Part shown: piece after piece, positions 44,640-57,449 of the stretch
Numbering within the stretch: the first letter of the stretch is position 1
Layout: each line of letters starts with the position of its first letter
Origin: Sphagnum magellanicum
Taxonomy: Eukaryota; Streptophyta; Sphagnopsida; Sphagnales; Sphagnaceae
Direction of reading: 5' to 3'
Length of the DNA stretch: 64,000 nucleotides
Assembly (NCBI GenBank): GCA_021904315.1
Contig: CM038922.1
Location: forward strand, 7,291,347-7,355,346
Program-made: the position numbers and the translations under genes
Notes under the pieces: model-generated
What the model saw: the letters and a program-made list of their open reading frames with translations, nothing else
Told to the model about the DNA's origin: nothing
Databases searched by the model: none

Positions 44640-46480
44640 GGTTGGCTACCTTTTTAATCAAGTTGTTGTACACATGACTTGATGTGGTGGAGTTATGTTT
44701 TTATCATCAAACACACACTTGAAGGAATGGTGAACCAACACATGGCCAACAAAATCTCGAATCATTTATTTGCATGTCATAGTGTGTTCCCCACAATTCA
44801 CAATTTTTGAAAGATCACATTTGGACTCAATTGAATCAAGGGCACACCATTACATTTGTGACAAACACACAAAAATTTGGTGGGAAGATGCAAATGTCAA
44901 AAAAACCATGACAAGGGATGACTTCATTTGATAACAAGACATCACATATTAATTTGGATCATAAACATAAGAGAAGGAATTGGCAATTGCACAAAATCCC
45001 AACCATTTTAATTCAATCTTGGGCTTTGCATCATTCAAAACTTGTATTTTATCTCCAAGAAGTTGAAAAAAATAATGGGATTGAAGTCCCATTCACCCTA
45101 AACATCCAAACACCAATGCAATGTCAATTCATGTTTGCATATGGGCATAATGGAACAATTTGCATGGATGCCACATTTGGCACAAATTATGTGAAATATC
45201 ATTTGTTTACCTTAATGGGCTTTGATGCCCATCACATCAAAATGCATCTAGCATGGATCATTACAAGTTGACAAATTGTGGATGATTTGATTGAAGGGTT
45301 CAAACCTTTGAAAGCAAAGATGTTGTCAATCATGCCTATTTGGAAACCAAATTGTTTCATTATCAATGATGCCGCTCAAGAGTTGCAAGCATTATAATAC
45401 ATATGAACCTTACTTTACCTTTTTCTTTTCAATTATGCTTAATGAAAGTCAAAAGATTTCTAAGGTCATTTCATTCCTATGAAGCTTACAATGTACTTAC
45501 ATATATAGCTAATGTTAAAAGTTGATATAATTTCTATGTGCATGCTTAGGATTGTTTGGGCCATGGGAAACATCCCTATCTTCCTTTGTGTGTGGCATAT
45601 ATTAAAGGCATGGCATTTACATGCAATGGAAAAGATCAAAGATGTTGAGTTCTGATGGACAATCCTTCATGATGCATGATATGATGTCCATCAAACCCAA
45701 GGAAAACATTGAGACTTTCAAAAAACAAGGGAGAATGAAAGCCTTGAAAAGTTTTGAGCAACATAGTCTTGGTGATTTTTGGATATTCTTGACTTTTGAA
45801 CCTATCATTGCCAATTTCATACGTGCTCATTTTCAATTTTGGTCTTTCAAAACATGTTTGTTTAATCATAGTTTCATAATTTTACATCCCTTTAAATGGG
45901 TATGATCATATTCTATCGACTAAAATTTTGATTTAATATTGCATTATGTGTTGCACTTTAGAGTTGTGGATGATTAGTCTTCAACATATGCCACATTCCA
46001 ACCAAGATACACAAGTGAGCATTGTGTTTTATCATGGTGCTTTAAACCATTAGCTTTCACTTTAAAACAAAAAGTTTTATAAGGCATCAAATCAATTGGT
46101 TGGTTTGGAGATTAACAACAATAGTTGCACAACATTACATGCACACATCCAAAATTGAAGAGGGGATTCATAAAAAACAAGGTCATGGAATGTATTATGA
46201 GATAGAGTGTGGATAAGGCAACATTGATCTCGTGACTCACCCATGTATCCCAACCATCCTTTGTGGTGTAAATGAACTAATGTTCTTTCCAAAGGAGCAA
46301 TTGAACTTTTTAGTTCATCAAGAGCCCCAATCTCATCCATAGGAAGCACACTTTCATCCATGGTTTCAATCAAACCAATGTGGACCATGCCACCTCAATC
46401 ATGAAAGTTGTGGCATAAGAAATCTGAAACATTCACCTCACAAAGGTGAATGAATCTTGCATTTGAGGATGTTGAATCTT
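44640..46480 (+). mobile_element. MULE (Mutator-like) transposon remnant, copy 2
   Basis: The best-preserved block (44918-45271) carries the MULE catalytic region: PFTLNIQTPMQCQFMF, then YGHNGTICMDATFGTN with the catalytic Asp in MDATFG, then FTLMGFD. After an interruption the CVWHILKAWHLHAMEK-type block follows (45585-45640). The region 45955-46190 then matches the stretch before the SWIM finger in copy 1 (2815-3030), with the shared words CCACATTCCAA and TGATTGG/CAATTGG-TTGG. Frame changes separate the blocks, so no transposase is made. Ends and terminal repeats were not identified. Copies 1 and 2 complement each other in which domains remain visible. Confidence 0.75.
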
Positions 46481-47475
46481 ATAAATTATGGTTTAGGGTA
46501 TTCAATTCAAAGGTTGAAGGATTGACATGAAATAATGCTTGTAAACACAAATGTTCGCAAGAGAAGATCTCATTAATAAAAATCAATCTTTTCATCCAAC
46601 GAGCATCATATTTATATTTAAATTGTTTGATTGTTCATATGTACTTAAGGTTCACAACATTGTTGTGTACCAAATAATAAAAATATTATTTTGTACTTGA
46701 CAATCCAATGTCTAGAATGTGTTTTATGTTAACATCAACCCCGCAATGTAATACAAAAGTCTAACTAATGGAGATACACATTATGGGCATTATGGTTCAC
46801 ATAAAATCACTGAGAAACACACAAACAATACCCAATAATTTTAAACATTGCAAACATTGGGAAGATGGTTTTCAATGAAGCTTTGGAAAACTAGATGCAA
46901 GTATTGCCCATTGACCTATGAGTTTGGGAAGTTTGGATATGGATATTTTAGTTATGTAATGCAAATTTGAAAGGATTATGGAGGTATTGTGGTTAATTAA
47001 CATCTAGATAAAATAATAATAATGCAAGTGTTGTAATTCAACCAAATTGCCAATGCATGTTAAGAAGACTATATGTAGGTATAATAGTTAGCACAAGGTG
47101 GGTTAAGTCTCATTATGTAGGTATTGTAATTGGAACATTTTTCTAATCTATATCAAGAAGAGTATATGAAAGTATTGCTATTAGACCCAATGTCTAGTGT
47201 GGGTTAAAATGACCATTATATGTAGGCATTGATGTTGGACCCAATGTCTAATGTGGGTTCATTAATTTATTCTATTCATTAATCACTATGTGCCTCCGGG
47301 CACTATGGTAAGATGTGAAAACACCCGATCCCATTCCAACCTTGAAATGTGAAATTGTCTTACGCCATATGTACTGATTTATAAATTTTGGGAGACATGG
47401 TATAAGCCCGGTCAACATATTTAATCTAATTTAAAGTTTCAATGTGCATAGTAAATATATATTTTTTGCCATAAA
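46481..47475. repeat. Degenerate repeats around GTAGGTATTG / CCCAATGTCTA
   Basis: The words TGTAGGTATTG, GAAAGTATTG and GACCCAATGTCTAGTGTGGGTT recur from 46890 to 47265 at ~55-70-base spacing. They resemble the array at 43660-44075. The rest (46481-46880) shows nothing recognised. Confidence 0.5.
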
Positions 47476-47594
47476 ATTTTACTGATTGGGTGGACCCTTT
47501 TTGCGGGTGCCAAAGCAAGTGAAGGCTCTAATAAATAAAATCAATACAGTGACTTTGACGAAGCTTATAAAGGGCACGAAGTGGGGGGTAGTAT

Positions 47595-47617
47595 GGGGGG
47601 GGGGGGGGGGGGGGGGG
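47595..47617. repeat. Run of 23 G
   Basis: Uninterrupted G homopolymer at 47595-47617. Able to form G-quadruplex structure, and a spot where sequence length is likely unreliable. Its surroundings (47480-48150) are less AT-rich than the neighbourhood. Confidence 0.9.
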
Positions 47618-48075
47618 AGGATGTGGCTTCGTAAAATCAAATGCAAAGCGGGAGAATGTAGCAAGACTAACAAAGAAAAAAAACAAGCATGCGCTGATTG
47701 ATGACGCTAAAAAAAATTTTATTGACCATGCATGATGATGAACTGGGCTATGAAATATCTGCAAATATCTTCAAAGAAAGCAACTTTGCAGTTGTTTTTC
47801 AGGCAAGCCAAAGGACTTGCTTAGTTGGCTTTGCGTTTTGCTTGTTAAATAAAATTACACGAAGCAATGATAAACAAACAATTGCCCGATGGTTCTTGCT
47901 TTGGGGGCTAAATCCTAAAGTATTGCTATGCAAGATTTTAGCTGAGAGATGAATTACCATAGAAAAATATGGTAGTAAAATACGATACTTATAAAAAAAG
48001 GTTATACTTAGGGCTAGGTAAATAATTGTTGTGCAAAAAAGGAATATTTTGCAATTGAATAAACTTTATTATGCT

Positions 48076-48148
48076 CGTGGGATAGAGTAATTGGTAACTC
48101 GTCATGTTCATAATCTGAATGTTGTAGGTTCAAATCCTATTCCCGCCA
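48076..48148 (+). tRNA. trnfM: Initiator-type tRNA-Met (CAU), organelle-like
   Basis: A full 73-base cloverleaf can be drawn. Acceptor arms are CGTGGGA (48076-48082) and TCCCGCC (48141-48147), with discriminator A. The D arm is GAGT/ACTC with loop AATTGGTA. The anticodon arm is TCATG/TCTGA with loop TTCATAA and anticodon CAT (48109-48111). The variable loop has five bases. The T arm is GTAGG/CCTAT with loop TTCAAAT. A mismatch at 1:72 (C-C) and A11:U24 in the D stem mark bacterial-type initiator tRNAs, as used in plant mitochondria and plastids. One anticodon-stem pair is broken (T-C), suggesting decay. No CCA is encoded. Most likely a nuclear copy of organelle DNA, not an active gene. Confidence 0.75.
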
Positions 48149-51100
48149 AATGTTATAAGTGTTTTTGGTAAATAGTGGAATCTAGAAAGCAGTGCATCTA
48201 TTACTTGCTTGTTTTTGTGCACTTTTTTTTTTCTCAAATAATAAATCGATCGGGTATAAAAGATATGAAAATGTTTATTTATATTATGAATGGTGTAAAT
48301 TAAATGATAAAGTAAATGTTTATGCAAATATAAGACACATATAATGGATTTTTGTTACATTGATGATCTTGAATAATCATTTATGGGACAATATGGAAGT
48401 TGATTGGTTAAGTTTCTTCAATGGCCTGATTTTTTGCATGCTTTTCCATTTGGTTATATTAACGTTAGTTTAGTATTTTTGGGGATCAATAATTAGCGCG
48501 CAAATTGAAAATGAATAATTCTGTAACTAATACAATTGCTTTTATGCTAATTATAGCTAGATCTATGAAATTGCCCATAACCAAACTATGTGTAGTTTGT
48601 TTGTTAAGGTGACTATACAAAAGTATTGCAATAATGCTTTACATATGCTTTGCATGGCCTTGCATGGAGATATTAAATTTCATGGGGGTCCTCTAGTTTA
48701 AGAACAAACTTATGTGGTTGGTGTTATTTTCAACGTGGCCCTATATACAAATATTGCATTTTAGGGGGGTTAGTCCATTTAAGTGAACTTATGCGACATT
48801 TGGTATTTTAAGGTTCATCATCAAATCAAAATTGCAACACAATTGATACATATGCAAAACAACTATGTTTTTTATGGCTTCAAACAACAATCTACAATCC
48901 ACCTCACAAAAATCTCCAATCACATTCACCATTGCTTCATCATCAATTTTATAATAATAATTTTATAATAAAGTATTCTTGCATTCACAAAACCATTTGT
49001 ACAAGTTGAAACAAATAAATAAATAAATTGCAATGTCATGGTGAAATTTTGAAAAGAACAAAGAAACACAAATGAAAACAATAAAACAAAATAATGATGT
49101 TGTTTGTTCAATAATAGCAACATTGCAATGAGAATGTAACACCAAAAAGGAAGCACTTAAAAGTGTAGTGGAAGTGATTACATTGAAAAAGTTGAAAGCA
49201 CTAACGTTTTAATGAAAATAGTGATGTCACTTGTTCAAAAATAACAATGTTACAATGAGATGCACAACATAGCAACAACACACAATAAAACATTGCAATA
49301 ACACAATTCAAAATGCAAAAATATTCTATAACTTCAAAAGCCAACAATGATCAAAGTTGGTGGAGAATGCTTTGAAAAGATGAACATAAAAATGTAATTG
49401 AGAACAAAGATAGTGAGATTTGACAATAGAAAGCAATTTTTAAGAAGAACAATTCGATGAATAGAAAAATATGCTTGAAAATGTGTAAAGTGTCACTTCA
49501 AGAAGTTGAATGAAGGTTTTGTTCTTAATGACAACACTTAATTTTTGAGTAAATTGTCATGAACAAAAATGTTTTTTGGTGAATTATTAACCTACCTACT
49601 AACAAAAAGACTAAAAAGTCCGAATGGCGATAAAAAAAAGTATCTAGGTCTACAAGTAGTTTAGGTAGAAGTAGGTTACTTTATAGGTATGTTTAGGTCC
49701 ATTATGTTAACTTTTCATCATTATCATTGAACCCTTAAGTTTGAATAGACCCTTAGAGTGGCTTCTAGATTTTTTAGATAATTTGAATCATTTATTATTA
49801 TACTACTACAGCATGTGCCATTGAGCACATGTTCTAATGCAATTTTTAGAAAGTACCTAGTACATACATTCGTTTGCAATCCAATTTTCTTTTAAATGAT
49901 TATTTTATTAAAATTCCAATTACAATAAATATTTCAAATTGTATAACTCCTACATCATAGGTCTAAAATTTACAAAACTATCTCATGCACCCACACTGGT
50001 TGTGGGTTATACAATAGTATGAGAATGCACCCTCGAAACTTAATTTGGATTCTAAATAAATTACTCAAAATTCAATAACTCTTGTGTTGCAACTCTAAAT
50101 AATACCTTGTTACACCCCTACTCAATGAGAGTTTTCCAACAATACTAAGAATAGAGCTTGGAACCCATCCCTACTCACCCTAGGCTTTCCAACAATACCT
50201 ACTAGGGTTCCTATGACCTAAGGCAATAACAACCTAGTGGGGACTTGATGCCATACCACATATATAGGTGCCTTATTTCAGTTTCATACTAAGCTTAGCA
50301 AAATTTTAAGTTTGGACCCAATAACAAGACCAAGCTGGTATAGAAAAATACTCAACACCAAGACCATGCTCATGTGTTCAAAAGTGGAAACTATACCTAC
50401 ACTGGTTAAATTATTGCATATGTCCATTCAAATTCTCTAAATAATTGGAAATTTAAAAAATTGAGGGGGGATGGATCCAAAAGGGAGGCTAAGGAATTTG
50501 TTCAATTTCAGTGTGAAGATTCAAGAGTGGTGATAGAGTTTCAAAGGTATTGCATTAAGAAAAGAGTTAAATGATTATTTTTGCTTTAGCACATAAATCT
50601 TTCACCGCATGCATGAGTAGAGGCTGAAGACATTTGGTTACATCTTTGTTGTTCTAAACTTGAGTTGTTCAAGTTTAGAACAACAATGATTTGGATACCT
50701 TATAAGATTCAAATTCCATATTAAAAATATCAAGTTTTCTTTTCTGGTCTAAGTTAAGTCATGGTAGGCTTATTGCCAACTACTTCCCTCCTTTTGACAC
50801 ATTCACATGGACCTGAGTAAGTGGCTGCTCAATGTTTAAAGCGTTGAGCCATTCCCACTTTTGTTTCACCAATATATTTCTAAAATGATTTAAGTAGAAC
50901 TTGGTGAAAGTTTGTGATATTTTAAAGTTTAATAAGTATGCAAACTTCAATAATATTGCTTTGTACTTTCAACAATCTATTTATTTGTTGTATGTTTTTA
51001 TATAGTAGTCATGGGCATTAAATGTTCATATTGATACCACAAGTAATTCTTAATTCATATGCCATGAGTTCAAAGGTTGGATCTTTTACCTTCCCTGTAT

Positions 51101-51339
51101 AACTTGTTGAATGATGACAAATCTTGTGATAAAGTGTTGAGAGTTCTTATGATGCAAGCCCTTGGAAACTTTTTTAACCATTAAAACTTCAGGCAAGTAA
51201 GGTGTGTAACAGATGGAGGGTCCCTTTGGGTCACAACCCTTGTGGGGGCGGTGCAAGCATGAAAATGCACATCAATGATCTTGTTGCATCATATCTTCAA
51301 ATATTACCGACTTGGTCCAGGCAAGTTGAGTCCACTCAC
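48149..51339. other. AT-rich stretch, small direct repeats and one strong hairpin
   Basis: No gene recognised. A ~130-base direct repeat is present at ~49084 and ~49215 (AAAATA.TGATGT...TTGTTCAA.AATA.CAA). A perfect 18-bp hairpin lies at 50646-50686. Short open frames on both strands (e.g. 48926-49156) are composition-driven. Confidence 0.4.
50646..50686. repeat. Perfect 18-bp hairpin with 5-base loop
   Basis: The arms TTGTTGTTCTAAACTTGA (50646-50663) and TCAAGTTTAGAACAACAA (50669-50686) are exact reverse complements, separated by GTTGT. No flanking repeat or T-run marks it as a bacterial-style terminator. In this genome it may be a foldback remnant. Confidence 0.85.
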
Positions 51340-51937
51340 AAGTGTTGTTGAGTGGATCATTTCCCAAGAGAAAAGAGTATATACAAGGTATCAAGTTTCT
51401 TTTCCAGAAAGGTAAACGAATTTACTTTCAAAAGAATGACAAGAAAGAAAGACATCAAAGAAAGCTTGAACTCCACTTGTGTGGAGTGTGGAGTTCCGGA
51501 CCCATCACCCCACACCCCCCAAGACATAGCACCTTTGGCCAGTCATGTGGTGCCCAGCTACTTGTGAGAAAAAGGTGTGCTTTCCGTATGCTCTTTACCT
51601 TTCTCTATGTCAGTTCAAGCATTGAGAAAGGTGGAGGACCAGCAGCGAACGGTTATTTGGAATTATAAAGAACCATCTGTTTTGGTTTTTATATTATTTC
51701 AAAACCAGAGGATCGTCAGTTTTGGTTCTTTGACAACATATCAGAATGAAAGAACTGTTGGTCCTGGTTATTTCAAAAACCTTAAAGAACTGATGGTTTT
51801 GTTGAAAGAATTGGCAATAAACTGATGGTTTTTATGAAAGAATTGGTGATGGATTTATGGCTAGTTGCTCGAGTCTTTGATTAAAAAAAGATCCATGCTT
51901 ATACACCAGAATTGGGTATTTGATTTCGCTGGGAACC

Positions 51938-52201
51938 ATGCCTATGGAATGTAAGAACCGCCCTGATATGCATAAGGGGTTTTTCCTGTTTCTAATAACT
52001 GCCAAACGCCGGAGAAGAGCATCTCCACCCACAGCAGATGTTCACTATATTTTAGATGAAGTATATCAATCAAACACAAAGATCTGGCGAAGATTTTGCA
52101 GCAAAGTTGAAGGGCACCTTAAAGAAAAGAAAACACAAGATAAGACCACCTCCAAAAGGGCCAGTAAAAGGAAAGGACTGTTTCTGATTGGCCAGTCATA
52201 A
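51938..52201 (+). CDS. Possible small protein of 87 residues, unknown
   Basis: ATG at 51938 opens a frame of 87 residues in a locally GC-richer islet (51340-52260). It is basic: an RRRR cluster near residue 24 and a Lys-rich C-terminal half. Trp and Cys are present and codon use is more protein-like than the neighbourhood. No family is recognised, no introns or promoter are seen and no second copy exists in the window. It may be an exon fragment of a lost or distant gene. Confidence 0.2.
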   Translation: MPMECKNRPDMHKGFFLFLITAKRRRRASPPTADVHYILDEVYQSNTKIWRRFCSKVEGHLKEKKTQDKTTSKRASKRKGLFLIGQS

Positions 52202-52261
52202 ATGATTGGCCGAGGTACTAACATTTAAATAGTCTCTCCGTTTATGCTCTCCTCTCCTTCA

Positions 52262-53696
52262 TGTGTCTGGGGAGTATGGGGTAATAATGAACACTGTATG
52301 TTGGATATGGTAAATTATACATACTACTAGAGGCCTGAATAGGGGGTGTAGGTGCAGATGCTCCAAAAGTAGGGAATGCTCTAGGGTGAGGGCCTTACTC
52401 AGGTTCCAGTGTTTCTTTTTTCAATTTTGTGATATGTAGGCAATATGGCTATTACCTAGAAGAAATTTACCCAAATTTGGGTATAAACTGGATATGAAAG
52501 TATCTTTTAAAAAAGATCCTTTCATAATCTTGGCTACCCATTGGAACTTATCACAAGACTCTTGTGATATGGAATTTTTTCTCTCAAAATCTGGCAAATT
52601 TGGGACATTTTTCCATGGAAAATACTATGTGTAGGTCAAAATCTTATTTTTTGAGTTGAAATTCAACCAAAATAAAGAAATCACAGTACACAATGTAAAG
52701 ATCATGCCACAAAATTTAGACAAACCACATGATCCCAAAAAATGGAAGATCCCTCTAAAAGTGGAAGAAATCTCTACCAAGAAACAAAATTTTGCTTAGT
52801 AAAATTCCATATTGAACCTTCCCTCTCCCTGAACACTATACAATGTTTGAAAATTCTTTACAGCATGAACATAGCCATTCCAGATTGGGTTGGTGTCAAA
52901 TAACAGCATCAACTCATTTGACTTGGAGTGGACATGGATTGCACCAATATAAACAACTATCAAATACAATAGCACCTTTTCAGGTTTGGCATCTGGTCCT
53001 GGATAATTATTTTATTTTTCAAAAATATGTGTATTTTTGGTTTTCTGGTTGCTGAATTTCTACATCTAAAAAAAAGATTGCCAAACCAAACGTGTGAAGG
53101 AAGATTAAACTTATTAACAGCCATTTTTGGCTAAACTATATTATGGGTGATCACCAATTCTGTTACATCATAAAACATCCATTTTTTGGCTAAATTTAGT
53201 GAGTTGGCTAAAACAATTCTCAAAATGGCTAAAATATGTGTTTATGGTTTTCAAGTCACCAAATTTTATTTTATTTTTATTTCAAATATTGCCAGATTTC
53301 TCTATTGAGTTCTAGCATGTAGCAAAAAAATGTCAAAGAATCTTTAATTTTGAAAAATATATATCTTGTTTATAACCAAATTTGGCTAAACTGTATTATG
53401 GATACTCCCGAATTCAACTACATCACAAATATGAAAAAAAGATCTAGACTCAGTAAGGGGAAATATTTAATTTACAGTTTTGAGTACATGGACATGCCAT
53501 AAAAAAAAAGTCATTGAAATTATCCACAAAGACAGTAAGCCCAAGAGTAGAGCCTTAGGTTTTGCTAAAATTCAAGACCACAATCAAAATCTAGGATGGG
53601 ACTCTACCAAAGGAAAATAGAAGAGAAAACTCCTCAACCTATGATGATTTGAATTTCCTTACCTCTCTTGTATGTTTACTTTGTGTACATGTGTAC
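52262..53696. other. AT-rich stretch, nothing recognised
   Basis: No convincing coding frame. The phrase TTTGGCTAAA(C/T)T(A/G)TATTATGG occurs at ~53127 and ~53384, a loose direct repeat of ~255 bases. Confidence 0.35.
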
Positions 53697-54020
53697 TTAA
53701 GGGCCTACCTATGTTATGGGATACTTAGGAGAGTTAGGGGATTGCACAAAGCCTACCTCAGGGGTAGCTAAGGATTTCCTAAGGGGACATTTAGGATAGG
53801 GCTTTATCTAACGGGCTATTTAGTATAGGGACTATCAAAACTTACATAAGGAGGTACATAAGGACTACCTAAAGGGTTACCTAGGACTATGTAAGGGACA
53901 TCTAAGGGCCTATCTAGGTTATGGGATACTTAAGGATTACTTAGGAAGCTAGTTGAAGCTTACCTAGGTTATGGGATACCTAAGGACTACATAAGGAGCT
54001 ATATAAAACTTGCCTAGCCT
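53697..54020. repeat. Degenerate minisatellite built on CCTAAGGACTACCTAAGG
   Basis: Irregular short units with the words TTATGGGATAC, CTAAGGACTAC, TAAGG and ACCTAGG run for ~325 bases. TTATGGGATACTTAGG appears three times in variant form (53714, 53928, 53968). Units of ~18-25 bases, strongly diverged. No coding content. Confidence 0.75.
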
Positions 54021-57000
54021 AAACCCTTGAACTTCAATTGGGGTTCAAGAATACCCCATAGTGTTAAGGAAAAGGAGAGCCTCCACAATAGTCAAGCTTC
54101 CATTGTCGTAAACATTGGGGTTCTAAATTTTGCCATCATCAACAATATCAAGCTCCTTAGTGTAACAAGTTCGAACTTTTCCTAGGTTTGTAGGTTTTGG
54201 CCTAAGTTCAAGAAAATCAAAGGTTTAAACCCAATATAAACTTGCAACAAGTCTTTGTTTTCTTTTTAAATTTTTGATTTTTTTCATCCTCAATTAGTTT
54301 GCAAATATTAGCTTATAATTAGACAAAAATGTTTCTTACAAAAAGGACCCAAACAGTTTTGTCTCGATGTGAACATGTCGTGACTCACATCATGATGTGA
54401 CCAATAATAATAATAAAAACAAAAAATCAAATTTTTGTTTTGGGGATTTCTTTGGAAATGCATCATGTCCTCCAATGGTGTTGGTTTGAAATGATTTTTG
54501 GGGCATTGTAATCATCTTTGGAAGGATCATAACTTGGTGGAGGTGAACCTACATAAATGTAAAGACCTACCTTGTTTTTTTATTTTTGGGTACCTAAATT
54601 TCCAAGGGATAAAATGTCACACCATTAATGTGAAATGCCATGTTGCTAATATTTTTCAATTTGTATTAAATGTTTTGTTGTAAGTTTTCAATTAAAGCTT
54701 ACAAAAATGGGATTATGTGGTGAATGAAATTGTAAATCCCATTTGTGTCATTTTTGAAATTTAATTGTGGGTTGTATCTAAAGGTGATGATTGTTCACAA
54801 CCTCGTTGTTTGTTTGTGGCAGATTGATGATTTGTATCTATCACATTTGTTGTGTTTACAATGAGCCCCATGTTAGTTTGGCCTTGTGAAATCTAATCAG
54901 TGGATGTAAACTTTGCCTTGTAGATTTAGGGATGGATTATAGCCATCCATGTGCGACATCCCTTTTTAGTTAAGGTTGTGGAACATGTTTTATGGTTTTA
55001 GGGCACCACAAAGGTGTCAAGGGTTTCATAACAAGGGGATACTTGAGTGGCACTAGTAGGTACACAAAACATAATGTGTGGTTTAGACCATTAGTGCCAT
55101 TGGCATCATTAAAAGGGGAATCTTTTGATTTAGATTTTGACATAATTTAATTCATGTCATCACACCATTGTTATGGGGCATGGAAGAAGTTTATGGAATT
55201 GCCAAAGGGCCACATTGGTATTCTGGAATGGTGGGCACCATTAAACTTGATGTTTTCATCTAGGAATTTGATAATTGATTTGATATGCAATAGATGCATA
55301 ATTCACATTTATCCACACCTTTCATGGCATGGCAAGGATTGTTTAAACATTTTAAGAAGTTGTCCATTTCTGGTATGAAATTTTGGAAAAGGAATTTAAG
55401 CAAAGAATGTGGGATGTTACTTTACTACAAATTAATCAAGCTATTTTGGCATATGTGTTCCTTCTAACTAAAAGAATTGAGTTGAACATGGTGGAAGAAA
55501 AAATGGTGACATTTTGGTTTCAAGGACAAAAAACACACCCTTGATCATTTCAACCACAAACCAACATGGACAATTGAATAAAAATGTTTTACAAAAAATT
55601 GAGGAGCCTTTGAAAGGAAATCAAATGCCATTGGCATCATTCTTGGGACAATAGCAATGAAATGCAAATTGTTAAACATGGACGAAATCACTTGAAAAGG
55701 GATTGTCCATAGAAAGGTAAGGGACAAGCTTAGGTCCAATGTACAACTACAATGTGAAGTACATTGTGGCAAGTCGGTAATGACACAACATGTTGTTATG
55801 ATGTGCATATCGAACTACAACCAAATTTGAATTGTGGCAATGAAAGTAGTTGGGGGCGTGGAAGGCCAATACCCAAGAAGGAAAAAATAATCAAAAGCAA
55901 AATACAAGGAGTAATTTGAATCCAAGTCAAGGATATGGAGGTCTTGTAAACCAAGGCATGGTAGCCAGGATTGCCTAATTAAAACAACCGCTTGTTACCA
56001 TGGTTATTACCCATTTCAACTCCAAGGCCTAATGATTCAATACAAAGCCTTAATTCATCTATTATGGCAAATTTGGCAAGAATAGGCTTCATGTGTGGAG
56101 TTGCATTACTAGAGCCAATGCATCCTACAATGGTGTTTATTTGATCAAATATTCAAGCCCAAAAACCTTGAAAAACATATGTAGTGTTGAATCTACAAAA
56201 GAGAAAGGTTAATCACCAAATTTGCCTTCCATAATCATTCACATTGGCAAAAGTTATGCCAACCTCTTCCATGTCGCCAATTTGATCGAATGTGATTAGA
56301 TCGGAACAAGTTGTGCCAATGGGAGGGACACCAAGTCTACTTTCAGTATCCATGGCAACAACCAACACTTTATTTGGGTCAACGACAATGGTTTTCCCAA
56401 CTTCTTCTTTTTGTAACAATGGTTGCAACCCCAAGATTTGGACCCATTGTTGTGTTAGAATTAGTGACCACATTTTGGGAATGTAGGGACATCCCAAAAT
56501 CATATGCAAGATTGGTAGATGTTGTGTCACAAGATGAACTTGTGGACACAAGAGTTGTGAGGATAACTTTTGTTACATCATTGTAAGTGGCAACTATAAG
56601 GCTACAAGAATTGTCTCTTAGGTTGATAATTGATCATGTGATGATAACACTAGGAGTGGTATTATTGGATAATGAACACAAGGTTTTATGTTTGATTATT
56701 TCATTGGCTAATAAATATTGGTCAAAACAAGTCTTGTTGGACTTTGGAGTTCAACCATTAATGTTAGGGCAAATAGCCATGGTAGGTTTGGTTTCACATA
56801 AGTAGATTCAAAGCCTTGTGCATTCTAGATACAAATTTCCTTAGGTGGATCAAAGAAGGTTCATGGGATTACATGTTAAGCACTTTATGTGAGATTGCAA
56901 TTAGATCATCCATTAATGGTTCCACCATGAAAATCAAGGTCATTGTGATAGGTGCCATGTCATATGATGTGCTAATAGGTGGAACAATTTTATAACCCAT

Positions 57001-57449
57001 GGGTTTCAAATTGGATTTCTAGATGGAAATTGCATCTTATAAACCAAAATCATAATCAAGAAATGGTAGGAATGTACACCTTCTTGAACATTTCATTTGG
57101 AGGAAACCTTTGAACAATAATAACATGATGCCAAGTTTGGTTGCATTTATTGGGATTGTGAATTTTGGTGGAGAGCTCCTAGAAGACAATGTTTCCTCAT
57201 AAGATAATTCCTTGATGTGGGAGGAGGAACAAGGAACGGATGTAATTAAAACCAATTTTGGCACTAATCAAGAAGCACATTAATGGGGCATTAATGCACA
57301 TTTGCAACATGTAGTAAAATGTTATGTGCAACAATCTTGGCAAGGGGCCTTTGCACCCATATTAATGGAAGCCAATTCTATTTTTGCTTTAACACCATCT
57401 CATTTGTTACCATTGGATACTATTTTAATTCTTTGGCAATGTCCCAAAG

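Noticed and set aside
47479-47764. Minus-strand proline-run frames
   Set aside because: They are produced by the 23-G homopolymer and have no other protein features.
50646-50686. Rho-independent terminator
   Set aside because: Plant nuclear context, no T-run after the stem, and no gene ends nearby.
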